DNA of 64,000 bases from Halodesulfovibrio sp. MK-HDV. GTDB lineage: Bacteria > Desulfobacterota > Desulfovibrionia > Desulfovibrionales > Desulfovibrionaceae. Each line of letters opens with the position of its first letter. The first letter of the stretch is position 1. Position numbers and translations under genes: made by a program. Of this stretch, positions 46,563 through 55,145 are shown one piece after another. Below the pieces are notes generated by a model. The model was not told the origin of the DNA and searched no databases. It worked only from the letters and a program-made list of their open reading frames with translations. The stretch covers positions 176,852-240,851 of the forward strand of contig NZ_WYDS01000002.1 in assembly GCF_009914765.1 (NCBI RefSeq). The letters run 5' to 3'.

Positions 46563-47528
46563 TTACAGGTTTGGGTGGAAACAGCAGACACGACGGCCGT
46601 CGCTTATTTCTGTCACAGGCGGTTCACATAAGCATATATCTGTCGCTTTAGGACATCGCATGCGGAAGGAACAGCCATCCGGCAAATTGATAAGAGAAGG
46701 CGTCATACCCGGAATCTGGTAGAGCGGTTCACCGCGATGGTTACGGCTCGGCACAGATCCGACAAGACCTTCGGTGTATGGATGCAGTGGTTTATCGAGA
46801 ACAGCTTCAACAGTGCCTTCTTCGATAATTTTGCCTGCGTACATAACAGCGACACGGTTTGCCAGACCGGCAATTACAGTAAGGTCGTGCGTAATCCACA
46901 TGAGAGACATGCCTGTTTTGCGGCAAAGCTGCTGCATCTCAGACAAAATCTGACTCTGAATTGTTACGTCCAGCGCGGTTGTCGGTTCGTCCGCAATAAT
47001 GAGATCAGGACGGTTTACCAAACCTGTTGCAATGGCAACACGCTGGCGCATACCGCCGGAGAACTGATGTGGGTAGGCTTTAATCCGTTCTTCAGGAGAT
47101 GGAATACTCACCATTGCCAGCGCTTCAATTGCACGTTTGCGTGCTTCTGCTTTGCTGACTTTTTTATGTGCCCGTACTGCTTCGATCATCTGGGTATCGA
47201 TGCGCAGAACCGGGTTCAGCGTCATCATCGGGTCCTGAAAGATCATAGCAACTTCGTTTCCGCGGAAATTGCGCCATTCTTCAACCGACTGCGTTAACAG
47301 TTCACGACCTTTGAATTTGATCGACCCGCCAACAACGCGCCCGGGTTCATCCACAAGTCCCATAATGGAAAAGCCTGTTACGGATTTACCACTGCCGGAT
47401 TCGCCGACAATACCCACAACTTCACCCTTATCGATATGGAGGGAAATGCCGTTAACGGCTTTTGCCACACCGGCGCGCGTGAAGAAGTGTGTTTTAAGGT
47501 GCTTGATTTCAAGAAGTGGAGTGCTCAT
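46563..47528 (-). CDS. Dipeptide/oligopeptide ABC transporter ATP-binding protein (DppD/OppD type)
   Basis: 321 aa. Walker [18 protein letters not shown], signature [17 protein letters not shown], Walker [14 protein letters not shown], and the C-terminal [16 protein letters not shown] motif as in DppF. It overlaps the permease gene stop by four bases, which fits coupled expression. The DppD and DppF proteins form the ATPase pair. Confidence 0.9.
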   Translation of the reverse strand: MSTPLLEIKHLKTHFFTRAGVAKAVNGISLHIDKGEVVGIVGESGSGKSVTGFSIMGLVDEPGRVVGGSIKFKGRELLTQSVEEWRNFRGNEVAMIFQDPMMTLNPVLRIDTQMIEAVRAHKKVSKAEARKRAIEALAMVSIPSPEERIKAYPHQFSGGMRQRVAIATGLVNRPDLIIADEPTTALDVTIQSQILSEMQQLCRKTGMSLMWITHDLTVIAGLANRVAVMYAGKIIEEGTVEAVLDKPLHPYTEGLVGSVPSRNHRGEPLYQIPGMTPSLINLPDGCSFRMRCPKATDICLCEPPVTEISDGRRVCCFHPNL

Positions 47529-48448
47529 CGTTTCAACCTCGGGTTCAGAACGTCACGTAATCTGTCACCAACAAGGTTGATGCTTACAATAAGGATAAGC
47601 AGGGCAACGCCCGGGTAGAAGCTGATCCAGTAGTATCCACTCTGTAGGTATTTAAAACCGTTGGAGATAAGCAGACCAAGAGATGGCTCGGTAATAGGCA
47701 TACCAAGACCAAGGAAGGAAAGGGTTGCTTCAAGTGCAATGGCACTCGCTACTTTTACGGTCGAGATTACAATAAGTTCCGGGGTACAGTTCGGTAATAC
47801 ATGCGAAAACATGATCCTGCGTTGCGGTAAAGCAAGGCATTTTGCTGCTTCAACATATTCTTTGCTGCGCTCAACAAGTACGTTGGAGCGAATGGCACGG
47901 GCATAATACGCCCACTGAACCAGAATCAGAGCAAGGATGATTTTATCAACCCCCTTACCGAGAATCGCCAGCAGGATAAGTGCCACAAGAATTGCCGGAA
48001 AGCTGAGCTGTAAGTCAACAATACGCATGATGACGGAATCTGTTTTACCACCCACATAAGCAGCCCACAGTCCGATAACTGCACCGATAACCAGAGCGAC
48101 AAGGGTAGATACAACACCTACGCCAAGAGAAATGCGCAATCCGTAAAGGATAGAGCTGTACATGTCTCGACCCTGACTGTCTGTACCAAGCCAGAAAGAC
48201 ATGGAGTCATCGAATGAAGTGGAACCCGGTGCGAGCTTGCCGTCCATAATATCAATAGACATTAAATCGTACGGGTTTTGTGGTGCAATGTATGGCGCAA
48301 ACAGCGCAACACCGATCATAACAATAAGAATGACCAGTCCGAGAGCTGCCACACGGTTTTCAAAAAACTCTTTTACTGCCTCTAGGAACAGGGATTCATT
48401 TTGAACCGCCGGAGCCACAGCAATAGCTTCTGTAATATTTTCTGCCAT
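47525..48448 (-). CDS. Dipeptide/oligopeptide ABC transporter permease (DppC/OppC type)
   Basis: 307 aa with six predicted membrane helices. The N-terminal OppC-type helix (AALGLVILIVMIGVALFAPY) and the EAA loop (EYVEAAKCLALPQRRIMFSHVLPN) are visible. It pairs with the DppB-type permease encoded upstream, forming the channel. Confidence 0.9.
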   Translation of the reverse strand: MAENITEAIAVAPAVQNESLFLEAVKEFFENRVAALGLVILIVMIGVALFAPYIAPQNPYDLMSIDIMDGKLAPGSTSFDDSMSFWLGTDSQGRDMYSSILYGLRISLGVGVVSTLVALVIGAVIGLWAAYVGGKTDSVIMRIVDLQLSFPAILVALILLAILGKGVDKIILALILVQWAYYARAIRSNVLVERSKEYVEAAKCLALPQRRIMFSHVLPNCTPELIVISTVKVASAIALEATLSFLGLGMPITEPSLGLLISNGFKYLQSGYYWISFYPGVALLILIVSINLVGDRLRDVLNPRLKR

Positions 48449-48463
48449 ATCAGATCCTTGCGG

Positions 48464-49438
48464 TTATCGTTCCTGACCGAGGCGAACACGCGGGTCAAGG
48501 ATGGAGTACATTATGTCCACAATCAGGTTAATGATGATGAACATAGTTACAGTGATGAGCAGGTAGGCAACGATAATCGGGCGATCAAGTACGCCGATGG
48601 AGTCGATAACCAGCTTACCCATTCCCGGCCATGCAAAGATAGTTTCAGTAACTACTGCAAACGCAATAAGGCTACCGAACTCCATACCGAGAACTGTAAT
48701 AACAGGAATCATGATATTCTTCATAACATGCAGCCCGATAACGCGAGTTTCTGATAACCCTTTTGCGCGGGCAAACTTTACGTAGTCCATCTGCATGTTT
48801 TCCTGCACACCAGCGCGTGTAAGGCGGATGGCAAGAGAAGTTTTAAAAAGGGCAAGGTTGGTGGCTGGCAAAATAAGATGCGCAAGGCCGCCAAGCGTCA
48901 GGAAGCTTACCGGTATGCCCAGCAGCATTACCGTTTCGCCTCGTCCCCCTGATGGTAACCAGTTTAGCTGTACCGAAAATATAATAATAAGCATAAGCCC
49001 GACCCAGAATGTTGGCAGGCTGAAACCAAGAATGGAAAAGCGCATAATATTGCGTCCAATCCAGTGGTTTGCTTTCATACCGGCAACCATACCGAGTGGA
49101 ATACCAAAAATTACAGCGATAAACATAGCGGTAAACGCAAGTTCCAGTGTAGCCGGAAGACGATCAAGAATAACCTTGAGAGCCGGTTCGTTGTACACAA
49201 AGGAGTTGCCAAAATCACCGTGGAGTGCGCCTTTAAGGAAGATGGCGTACTGATCCCACAGCGGTTTATCCAGTCCCAGTTCATGGACAGCGCGTGCATA
49301 TTCAGCCGGAGTTGCATCTGGTGCAATCAGGATATCGATAGGGTTACCGATGTAGAATACGCCTACAAAAACCAATAGGGACATAACGAGCAGAACGACA
49401 GCGCTCTGCGAAATACGACGTATGAGGAAAGCGAGCAT
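48464..49438 (-). CDS. Dipeptide/oligopeptide ABC transporter permease (DppB/OppB type)
   Basis: 324 aa. First helix MLAFLIRRISQSAVVLLVMS is typical of DppB; a later EAA loop contains DYVKFARAKGLSETRVIGLH. GGAG lies ten bases before the ATG at 49438. A hairpin between it and the binding-protein gene probably lowers its expression relative to that gene. Confidence 0.9.
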   Translation of the reverse strand: MLAFLIRRISQSAVVLLVMSLLVFVGVFYIGNPIDILIAPDATPAEYARAVHELGLDKPLWDQYAIFLKGALHGDFGNSFVYNEPALKVILDRLPATLELAFTAMFIAVIFGIPLGMVAGMKANHWIGRNIMRFSILGFSLPTFWVGLMLIIIFSVQLNWLPSGGRGETVMLLGIPVSFLTLGGLAHLILPATNLALFKTSLAIRLTRAGVQENMQMDYVKFARAKGLSETRVIGLHVMKNIMIPVITVLGMEFGSLIAFAVVTETIFAWPGMGKLVIDSIGVLDRPIIVAYLLITVTMFIIINLIVDIMYSILDPRVRLGQER

Positions 49439-49481
49439 AAATTGATGACGCTCCAAAAAAGCCAAAAGGGGTAAAAACAGG

Positions 49482-49512
49482 CTGAAGGGACGTGATGGTC
49501 ACGTCCCTTCAG
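49482..49512 (-). terminator. Partial terminator between binding protein and permease genes
   Basis: CTGAAGGGACGTGA and TCACGTCCCTTCAG (14 bp, 3-base loop), followed on the minus strand by CCTGTTTTTACC. Such hairpins let the binding protein be made in excess over the membrane components. Confidence 0.7.
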
Positions 49513-49579
49513 AATTATAACAATAAGAGTAGCTTATGATCGACACAACAGTGTCGTGATGTAAAGCTAAACCAAGATG

Positions 49580-51151
49580 CTATTTAACAACACTGATATG
49601 ACGTGGAAGGGTGTAACCGTCAGTACGTCCTTTGTAGTCGAGGTCTTTTGTCATACCCCAAACGTTCACTTGATAGTGAACAGGAACAATACCTACTTCG
49701 CCAAGACTAATTTCAACACCTTCAATGAGAAGTTCGTTATGTTTTTTAGGATCAACAGTAACGAGTGCTTCTTCGAGCAACTGGTCAACCTTAGGGTTGG
49801 AGTAACGACCGCGGTTAGCAGAACCGAAGCCTTTATCTTTGTCGTAAGTGTGAAGCAGTGCGCTGAGGCAGTTGGAATGTTCACCGGTGTCAGTGGCCCA
49901 ACCAAGAAGCATGAGGCTGAATTCAAGTTTGGAAGCTTTACCGAAGTATACACTCTTAGGCATTGTGATTACTTCAGTTCTAATACCAACCTTGGTCAGC
50001 ATCTGAGCAATTGCCTGTGCGATATCGCCATCGTTTACGTAACGGTCGTTAGGGCCGTGGATGGTGATTTTAAAACCGTCAGGGTAGCCAGCTTCTGCGA
50101 GCAGAGCTTTAGCGCCTTTAGGGTCATATGCTTCAGGCTTAAGTTTTTTACTTGTGCCTTCGTAACCTTCAGGAACCATCTGCGCGGCAGGAACAGCAAG
50201 GCCTTCCATGATGCGTGCAGCGATAGCTTTACGGTTAATTGCCTTAGAAATAGCTTTACGTACGCGTACGTCTTTCAAAGGGTTTTTGATTTTGTTACCG
50301 TCGTTGTCAGTCACCATCGGTGAGTAATCGCGGTCAGAATCAAGGTGCAAGTAGATAAGGCGAGTAGATGGAGATTTAGCAAGAGTAAGTCTTGCGTCTT
50401 TAGAAAGGTGAGCTACGTCTGCCGGTGGAACGAAGTTGATGAGATCAACGTCGCCGGATTTGAGCGCTGCTACACGTGTACCATCATTAGTAATAGGCTT
50501 AGCAATAATGGTTTCCCAAGGCTGTTTTTCGCCCCAGTAGTTATCGTTACGTTTGTAGATAATGGAGTCACCACGTTTCCATTCAACCAACATGTAAGGG
50601 CCGGTACCGATAGTTGCTTTACCTGAGTTAAAGTCAGCTGTGGTAGCGCCTTCACCGTATTTCTTAGAAACAACGTTGAAAGTGGCAAGGTTACGTGGAA
50701 GAAGAGGGGAAGGACCTTCTGTGTGGAATCGGATAGTAAGTGGGTCCACAATTTCAATTTCTTTAATGGCATTAACCATGGCTGTGAAAGAAGACGGGCT
50801 GTTAGGAACAGTAGGGATACGTTCGATAGTAAATTTAACGTCTTCTGCAGTAAACGGAGAACCGTCGTGGAAAGTAACGCCTTCACGGAGTTTAACTTCC
50901 CATACATTATCGCTTACTGGAGACCAGGAAACAGCGAGACCCGGCATCAGTTTCTGACGTTCATCCTGACGGATAAGTTTGTCGAAAACATAAATTGCCT
51001 GTTCGTTGTTTGCATTCACGTTATGGAAATGCGGGTCAAGAGAGGTTGGTTCACCTTTCAGACCGATAGTCAACGTCTGTGCAAATGCACCGGAGGCGCA
51101 TACGAGCAGCAGCATGCAGACGGTGACGATAGCCATAAATTTATTACGCAT
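49580..51151 (-). CDS. ABC transporter periplasmic peptide-binding protein (DppA/OppA, SBP family 5)
   Basis: 523 aa with a signal peptide (MAIVTVCMLLLVCASGAFAQ) and the family 5 pattern: LKGEPTSLDPHFHNVNANNE, VKLREGVTFHDGSPFTAEDV and GTGPYMLVEWKRGDSIIYKR. AGGAG lies six bases before the ATG at 51151. It captures peptides (or related solutes) in the periplasm for the transporter. The divergent M20 peptidase suggests the imported substrate is a dipeptide or N-acyl amino acid. Confidence 0.92.
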   Translation of the reverse strand: MRNKFMAIVTVCMLLLVCASGAFAQTLTIGLKGEPTSLDPHFHNVNANNEQAIYVFDKLIRQDERQKLMPGLAVSWSPVSDNVWEVKLREGVTFHDGSPFTAEDVKFTIERIPTVPNSPSSFTAMVNAIKEIEIVDPLTIRFHTEGPSPLLPRNLATFNVVSKKYGEGATTADFNSGKATIGTGPYMLVEWKRGDSIIYKRNDNYWGEKQPWETIIAKPITNDGTRVAALKSGDVDLINFVPPADVAHLSKDARLTLAKSPSTRLIYLHLDSDRDYSPMVTDNDGNKIKNPLKDVRVRKAISKAINRKAIAARIMEGLAVPAAQMVPEGYEGTSKKLKPEAYDPKGAKALLAEAGYPDGFKITIHGPNDRYVNDGDIAQAIAQMLTKVGIRTEVITMPKSVYFGKASKLEFSLMLLGWATDTGEHSNCLSALLHTYDKDKGFGSANRGRYSNPKVDQLLEEALVTVDPKKHNELLIEGVEISLGEVGIVPVHYQVNVWGMTKDLDYKGRTDGYTLPRHISVVK

Positions 51152-51349
51152 AAATATCTCCTTGCTTGTTAGTCTCACTCAAAACCGCGCGACTATACGA
51201 GAAATAAGCTTGAGAATCAAGAGAGTCTGAAGAAATCCGCATGAGTCGCCGCTTTTTTGCGGTGATTATATCTAAACCTGCCTAACAGTGCATACAATAA
51301 AAAGTAATTTCTGTCTTGCTGAAACTGACAAAAAAGTAAGGAATTAGAC

Positions 51350-52513
51350 GTGATTAAGAATGTACGAAAGTTCATCAATGAGCATGAACAAAACATGGTC
51401 TCACTGCTTAAAAAATTAGTTGAAATAAATAGCTACACTGGAAACAAAGAAGGCGTGAATGCAGTTGCCTCGGTCATCCAGGCAGAATGCGAAGCAATAG
51501 GGCTGCATGTTCGCCGTGAATCCAGCGAGCAGGCAGGAGACAATCTCGTAATTGAAACGCAGCTTCATAAGGAAGGAAAAAAAGGTATTCTCATGTGCGG
51601 TCACATGGATACCGTTTTCCCTCCAGAGCTCGGATTCAACACTTTTACGCACGATGAAACAAATTTCTATGGTCCTGGTGTGGCAGACATGAAATGCGGT
51701 CTTGTTGAAGGTATCTATGTTTTAAAAGCGCTCGATGCGCTTGGGCTGCTTCAAGACATGTCCATAGTCTTCATCTGCAACTCTGACGAAGAAACCGGCT
51801 CAATTAATTCTTCTGAACTCATTTTGAAAGAAGCCAGAAACAGCTTTGTAGGATTCGTGCTCGAATCTACCAGAGCAGGCGGTGAGCTTGTTATCGGTAG
51901 GAAAGGGCGCATGACTTTCGAGCTGGAAGTTACAGGTGAAGCTGCACATGCAGGAAACGTCGGAGCAGCTAAAGTCAGTGCAATCCTCGAGCTCGCGCGG
52001 CAGATTCAAGCACTTGAAGAACTCAATGATCTTCCTCAAGGACTAAGCGTCAACGTCGGAAAAATTGAAGGCGGAGTTGGTGCCAACACCGTATCCGAAA
52101 AAGCTCGTGCCATTGTCGAGTTTCGTTACACCAAGAAGGATAGCGGCGACAAAGTATGGGAAGCTGTTCAACAGCTTGCAGCAAAGCCGTTCACCAAAGG
52201 TACGTCCTGCACCGTCAGAACCATCACTGCGCGTCCTTCAATGGATACCAACGATGCAATCCTCGGCCTGTACGACATGATCAAAGAAATTGGCACCGAG
52301 CATGGGTACGACATTCAATGTGCCCAGTGCGGTGGCGGTTCCGATGCAAACTATATTTCTCAGACCGGAATTCCCGTTATCGACGGAATTGGCCCCATAG
52401 GTGGCAAGCTACATTCTGTGGATGAATACCTAGTGTCTAGCACTGTACCGGAGCGAGCAGTCCTTGCAACGCTCGTTATTGCCAAAGCTTGGGATTTATA
52501 CTGCTGCAAATAA
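51350..52513 (+). CDS. M20-family metallopeptidase (carboxypeptidase G2-like)
   Basis: 387 aa starting with GTG; AAGGA lies eight bases upstream. Zinc ligands are visible in MCGHMDTVFP, VADMKCG and NSDEETGS, and the lid domain is at about 180-290 (GRKGRMTFELEVTGEAAHAG). No signal peptide, so it is cytoplasmic. It probably hydrolyses C-terminal glutamate or other peptide/amide bonds of the imported substrate. It is divergent from the peptide-transport operon and ends with a strong terminator at 52721-52752. Confidence 0.87.
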   Translation: MIKNVRKFINEHEQNMVSLLKKLVEINSYTGNKEGVNAVASVIQAECEAIGLHVRRESSEQAGDNLVIETQLHKEGKKGILMCGHMDTVFPPELGFNTFTHDETNFYGPGVADMKCGLVEGIYVLKALDALGLLQDMSIVFICNSDEETGSINSSELILKEARNSFVGFVLESTRAGGELVIGRKGRMTFELEVTGEAAHAGNVGAAKVSAILELARQIQALEELNDLPQGLSVNVGKIEGGVGANTVSEKARAIVEFRYTKKDSGDKVWEAVQQLAAKPFTKGTSCTVRTITARPSMDTNDAILGLYDMIKEIGTEHGYDIQCAQCGGGSDANYISQTGIPVIDGIGPIGGKLHSVDEYLVSSTVPERAVLATLVIAKAWDLYCCK

Positions 52514-52530
52514 GTTGCGTTTAGGTGGTT

Positions 52531-52633
52531 GCCTTCGGCGAGTCTGCAACGCTGCCTTTGGTGAGTCTACGACGTTTTTAATTTTGTCTCCGACGGCTGG
52601 GGGAAACCTTGTTGAAACAAGGTTCTCCCCCAG
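52531..52633. repeat. GC-rich intergenic repeat unit
   Basis: Two 23-bp imperfect tandem copies (52531-52553 and 52554-52576; GCCTTCGGCGAGTCTGCAAC versus GCCTTTGGTGAGTCTACGAC) are followed by a long hairpin at 52597-52633, CTGGGGGAAACCTTGTT / AACAAGGTTCTCCCCCAG, with one bulged G. This resembles the GC-rich palindromic intergenic units seen in Desulfovibrio genomes. Confidence 0.65.
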
Positions 52634-52720
52634 ACCCCTTTCCAAAAACTTTTATTTGCGAGGTCAGCACGTTTTTTACGTAACTCTCGGCTTTATTCCA
52701 CTACCTTTCGTTAACTGAGA

Positions 52721-52752
52721 AAAGGCTGTCCTTCGTATGAAGGACAGCCTTT
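52721..52752. terminator. Terminator of the M20 peptidase gene
   Basis: AAAGGCTGTCCTTC and GAAGGACAGCCTTT pair over 14 bp with a GTAT loop. Confidence 0.85.
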
Positions 52753-52899
52753 GTTATTTATTCAGACGGTGAAACCAACTCTCGGAAATATTACCCTCTT
52801 GTTTGCCTCACCCGCTAACATACCTTTAATACGATAAAAGCGAGGTAGCTTCTTCGTGGCTTCTAACGAGATAAGTTACGAACTGAAATCACGTAAAAT

Positions 52900-52975
52900 C
52901 GGGGTCAAGGGGCGAGCCCCTTGCGGGCGCAGGGCAGAGCCCTTGCCCCTCGGAGAGTCGTCGAAGACCCACTGT
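52900..52975. repeat. Second GC-rich intergenic palindrome unit
   Basis: CAAGGGGC-GA-GCCCCTTG at 52906-52923 and AGGGC-AGA-GCCCT at 52931-52943 lie between GGGGTC and a GAAGACCC end. The composition is far more GC-rich than the surroundings. Related in style to the unit at 52531-52633. No gene is present in 52753-53129. Confidence 0.6.
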
Positions 52976-53002
52976 AAGAAACAGAAAAATGTCAGAAATA
53001 CA

Positions 53003-53033
53003 AAAAGGTGGAGTATCAAGTACTCCACCTTTT
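53003..53033. terminator. Terminator after the SnoaL-like gene
   Basis: AAAAGGTGGAGTA and TACTCCACCTTTT pair (13 bp, 5-base loop) about 95 bases beyond the stop of the leftward SnoaL-like gene. Confidence 0.75.
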
Positions 53034-53129
53034 CTTTTGGCCGTGTATTCCGGCTGAACGTTGCGACAGAACATGTAGGTAAGTGTAAAAACACTTACGC
53101 CAGAAACAGGATTACTCGTTGCGATTTGC

Positions 53130-53507
53130 TTACTTAGCGATTGGCTCGGAGTGGAAAGTTTTGGATACGATAATCCATTCACCGTTGTTCTTGATAAGAG
53201 AAAGGTAGTCGGTGAAGAGGCGGTCAACGATTACGAGGTTAACTTTAACCATAGCGTAGTTAGCGTTGATGAAATCGATAGCGAGGATGTTGTCTTCGCG
53301 TGCCACTCCCGCGTCTTTAGAAGACTGACGGCTTGCAATACGTCCTTTAAGAACGTCGCGGCCTGCGATTGTTACTTCGCCGTTATCGATAAATGAAATG
53401 TGAGCGCCGGGATGGAAAACTTTTTCCATGGTATCTGCGTCACCTTCGTAAAGCATTACAAAGTAAGTTTCTAAAAATTCAATAATTTCTTTAATTTCAG
53501 CTTGCAT
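53130..53507 (-). CDS. SnoaL/NTF2-like protein
   Basis: 125 aa with the cone-shaped NTF2 fold pattern: an N-terminal helix IIEFLETYFVMLYEGDADTM, EKVFHPGAHISFIDNGEVTI, and later VKVNLVIVDRLFTDYLSLIK. Family members (lumazine-binding/SnoaL-like) are often small-molecule-binding or isomerase domains. It is the last gene of the leftward amine-oxidation region and may process or bind its product. A hairpin leader at 53566-53605 precedes it. Function not assigned. Confidence 0.7.
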   Translation of the reverse strand: MQAEIKEIIEFLETYFVMLYEGDADTMEKVFHPGAHISFIDNGEVTIAGRDVLKGRIASRQSSKDAGVAREDNILAIDFINANYAMVKVNLVIVDRLFTDYLSLIKNNGEWIIVSKTFHSEPIAK

Positions 53508-54006
53508 GTCTTTTTCCTTGCAGAGGGAAACAGCGGGTATCGTTATGGGCGATATCTGCTGTTATCGAAAAACACAGACCCTAGATGCGCTAGCTGTGTT
53601 TTTCGGTAAAAGTATACTGTTTGTTCTGTCGCAAAATTCAGCCAGAATCGACCAAGGGAACACGGTTCCCTATTATGAAATCATATCTCTGCATAGATTG
53701 ATTCTATGGGAGTGGATGTTAGGATAGCTGAAAAATGTTGTCCACCGAAAAGACCATGTTGTAGAAAAGAAATGCTCAGGTAGAGAATGGTGTACGATGG
53801 TTTCAATAATGCAACACTGTTCACTAGTGCAGTTTTAAATCTATTCAAATTTGAATAATACAATGAAAAAAGCCTTACATAAAATATGTAAGGCTTAAAT
53901 AAGCTGTTATTACATTGTCTGGAGGTCATGAAACTTCGTGGGACAAAGAGTACCTACAAAAAGGCTGCTGATGGACAGCGGTAATGTAAAACAAACTTAG
54001 TAAAAA
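53508..54006. other. Leader of the SnoaL gene and terminator of the racemase gene
   Basis: A hairpin CGAAAAACACAG / CTGTGTTTTTCG (12 bp arms, 53566-53577 and 53594-53605) lies in the SnoaL leader, with an inner CTAG/CTAG pair. The terminator at 53871-53897 (AAGCCTTACATA / TATGTAAGGCTT) ends the racemase transcript. No other gene seen in this 500-base gap. Confidence 0.6.
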
Positions 54007-54723
54007 CTATTTGCGATAATCGGTACGGCGAACGCAGAATGCTGCGTATTCGATGAGTGCGTTAATATCGTATACAGGAAGGCCGATACGTTTATGTACA
54101 GCGTGTGAGAATGCAGGAAGATCTGTGCATTCGAGGATGAGTGCATCAAGATTGTGTTCTTTTACAAGAGTGTCGGCTGCGTCGCAGATTTCATCTTCCA
54201 TGCGATCCATATCGATATCGTCGTTTCTGCCTTCAATGATCGTATTCCAGAAGTAATCGTATCCTTCCATGCCTTTGATTACAAAGTCATTAATGTCGGA
54301 ATTAACACCTTTGAAATGTGCTTCGGTGAGCGCTTTGTTGCTTGCGGTAAGAATACCGATGTTGGCATCTTTACCGTGCATTGTGCGAACCATTGGAGCT
54401 TGCACGAGGCTTGAAACAAGCACTGGAATGTTTACTTCCGCTGCAATTTCTTGCTGGAAGCGAGCCATAAAGCCGCAGCTTCCGGTGATGGCTTTTACGC
54501 CTTCAGCCTCAAGTTCTTTTGCTGCATCAATAAACGGCTGCATGAGATCCGGTGTCGGATTAAAAAGCAGGCGAGGAATATCGATGTTTTTGAGAACCTT
54601 GTGCACTGTCGGAAAATTAAATGTGTAGTGGTTGCGCAGGTGACCTTTTGGCTTCGCGAAAGAAGATTCAAGGCAAATGATACCTACTGGTACGTCTTGA
54701 TATAAGTAGCCGCCTTTCAACAT
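54007..54723 (-). CDS. Asp/Glu/hydantoin racemase-family protein
   Basis: 238 aa. The two catalytic-type cysteines of the family are present: C83 in ITGSCGFMA and C199 in LILECTDLP. The fold has two alpha/beta halves (IGILTASNKALTEAHF near 122-138). Members invert the alpha carbon of amino acids or hydantoins, or decarboxylate malonates. Lying with an amino acid-type dehydrogenase, it could convert the L and D forms to feed that enzyme; that link is inference. It has a structured leader (54739-54838). Confidence 0.78.
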   Translation of the reverse strand: MLKGGYLYQDVPVGIICLESSFAKPKGHLRNHYTFNFPTVHKVLKNIDIPRLLFNPTPDLMQPFIDAAKELEAEGVKAITGSCGFMARFQQEIAAEVNIPVLVSSLVQAPMVRTMHGKDANIGILTASNKALTEAHFKGVNSDINDFVIKGMEGYDYFWNTIIEGRNDDIDMDRMEDEICDAADTLVKEHNLDALILECTDLPAFSHAVHKRIGLPVYDINALIEYAAFCVRRTDYRK

Positions 54724-54738
54724 AACATTTCTCCAAAC

Positions 54739-54838
54739 AAAAAAGTTAGACTCAGCCTAGAGTGGCAAAGGCTGAGGAGTGACCGGCACGGACTATTGCT
54801 AACGTATCCGTGCCGGAGCTTTGCGGAAGAATCACTCC
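54739..54838 (-). promoter_or_regulatory. Structured leader with terminator-like hairpin before the racemase gene
   Basis: On the minus strand: GGAGTGA ... TCACTCC (54838-54832 with 54782-54776) enclose a strong inner hairpin CCGGCACGGA / TCCGTGCCGG (54816-54807 with 54792-54783). Directly after it comes CTCAGCC-N12-GGCTGAG (54776-54751) followed by a T-run at 54744-54739, then the ribosome site GGAG. The terminator stem shares a base with the outer stem, so they may compete. This looks like an attenuator or riboswitch-like leader, though a plain terminator is also possible. Confidence 0.5.
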
Positions 54839-55027
54839 ATGCGTCCTTGGCTAAATAACTGTCAGTTGTCGTTGTGCCGATAGACAGTGAATACATTGCA
54901 GCCGGTTGTGGCAATGTGTTGTCTATGAGGAGGCAAGCATCCACTGGGATAGTGGTGGAATACCGGAACAACTTCAAATGACGAAAGAAACGTAAAGATT
55001 AATACAAAACTGCACTGAGCTGACTGT

Positions 55028-55104
55028 TTCAAAAAAATCGTAGCGTATGGATGTTGCGATTTGACTTTTTGTCACGTTTTGCACTGCACAGGCTTGTCTC
55101 AATC
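55028..55104. repeat. Dispersed intergenic repeat, copy 2
   Basis: Matches 25424-25512: a TTCAAAAAA arm, a GACTTTTT arm, and TTGCACTGCACAGG plus TTGTCTCAATC with one mismatch over the last 26 bases. It lies between the dehydrogenase and the racemase genes; no gene is otherwise visible in 54839-55145. Confidence 0.65.
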
Positions 55105-55145
55105 AATAAAGCAATGCTTTGTAAGTAACCTTACGTTGTTTCTAA

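Noticed and set aside
54785-54801. Sigma-54-like GGCACG ... TTGC on the plus strand in the racemase leader
   Set aside because: The spacing is one base too long and no plus-strand gene follows; it is part of the hairpin.
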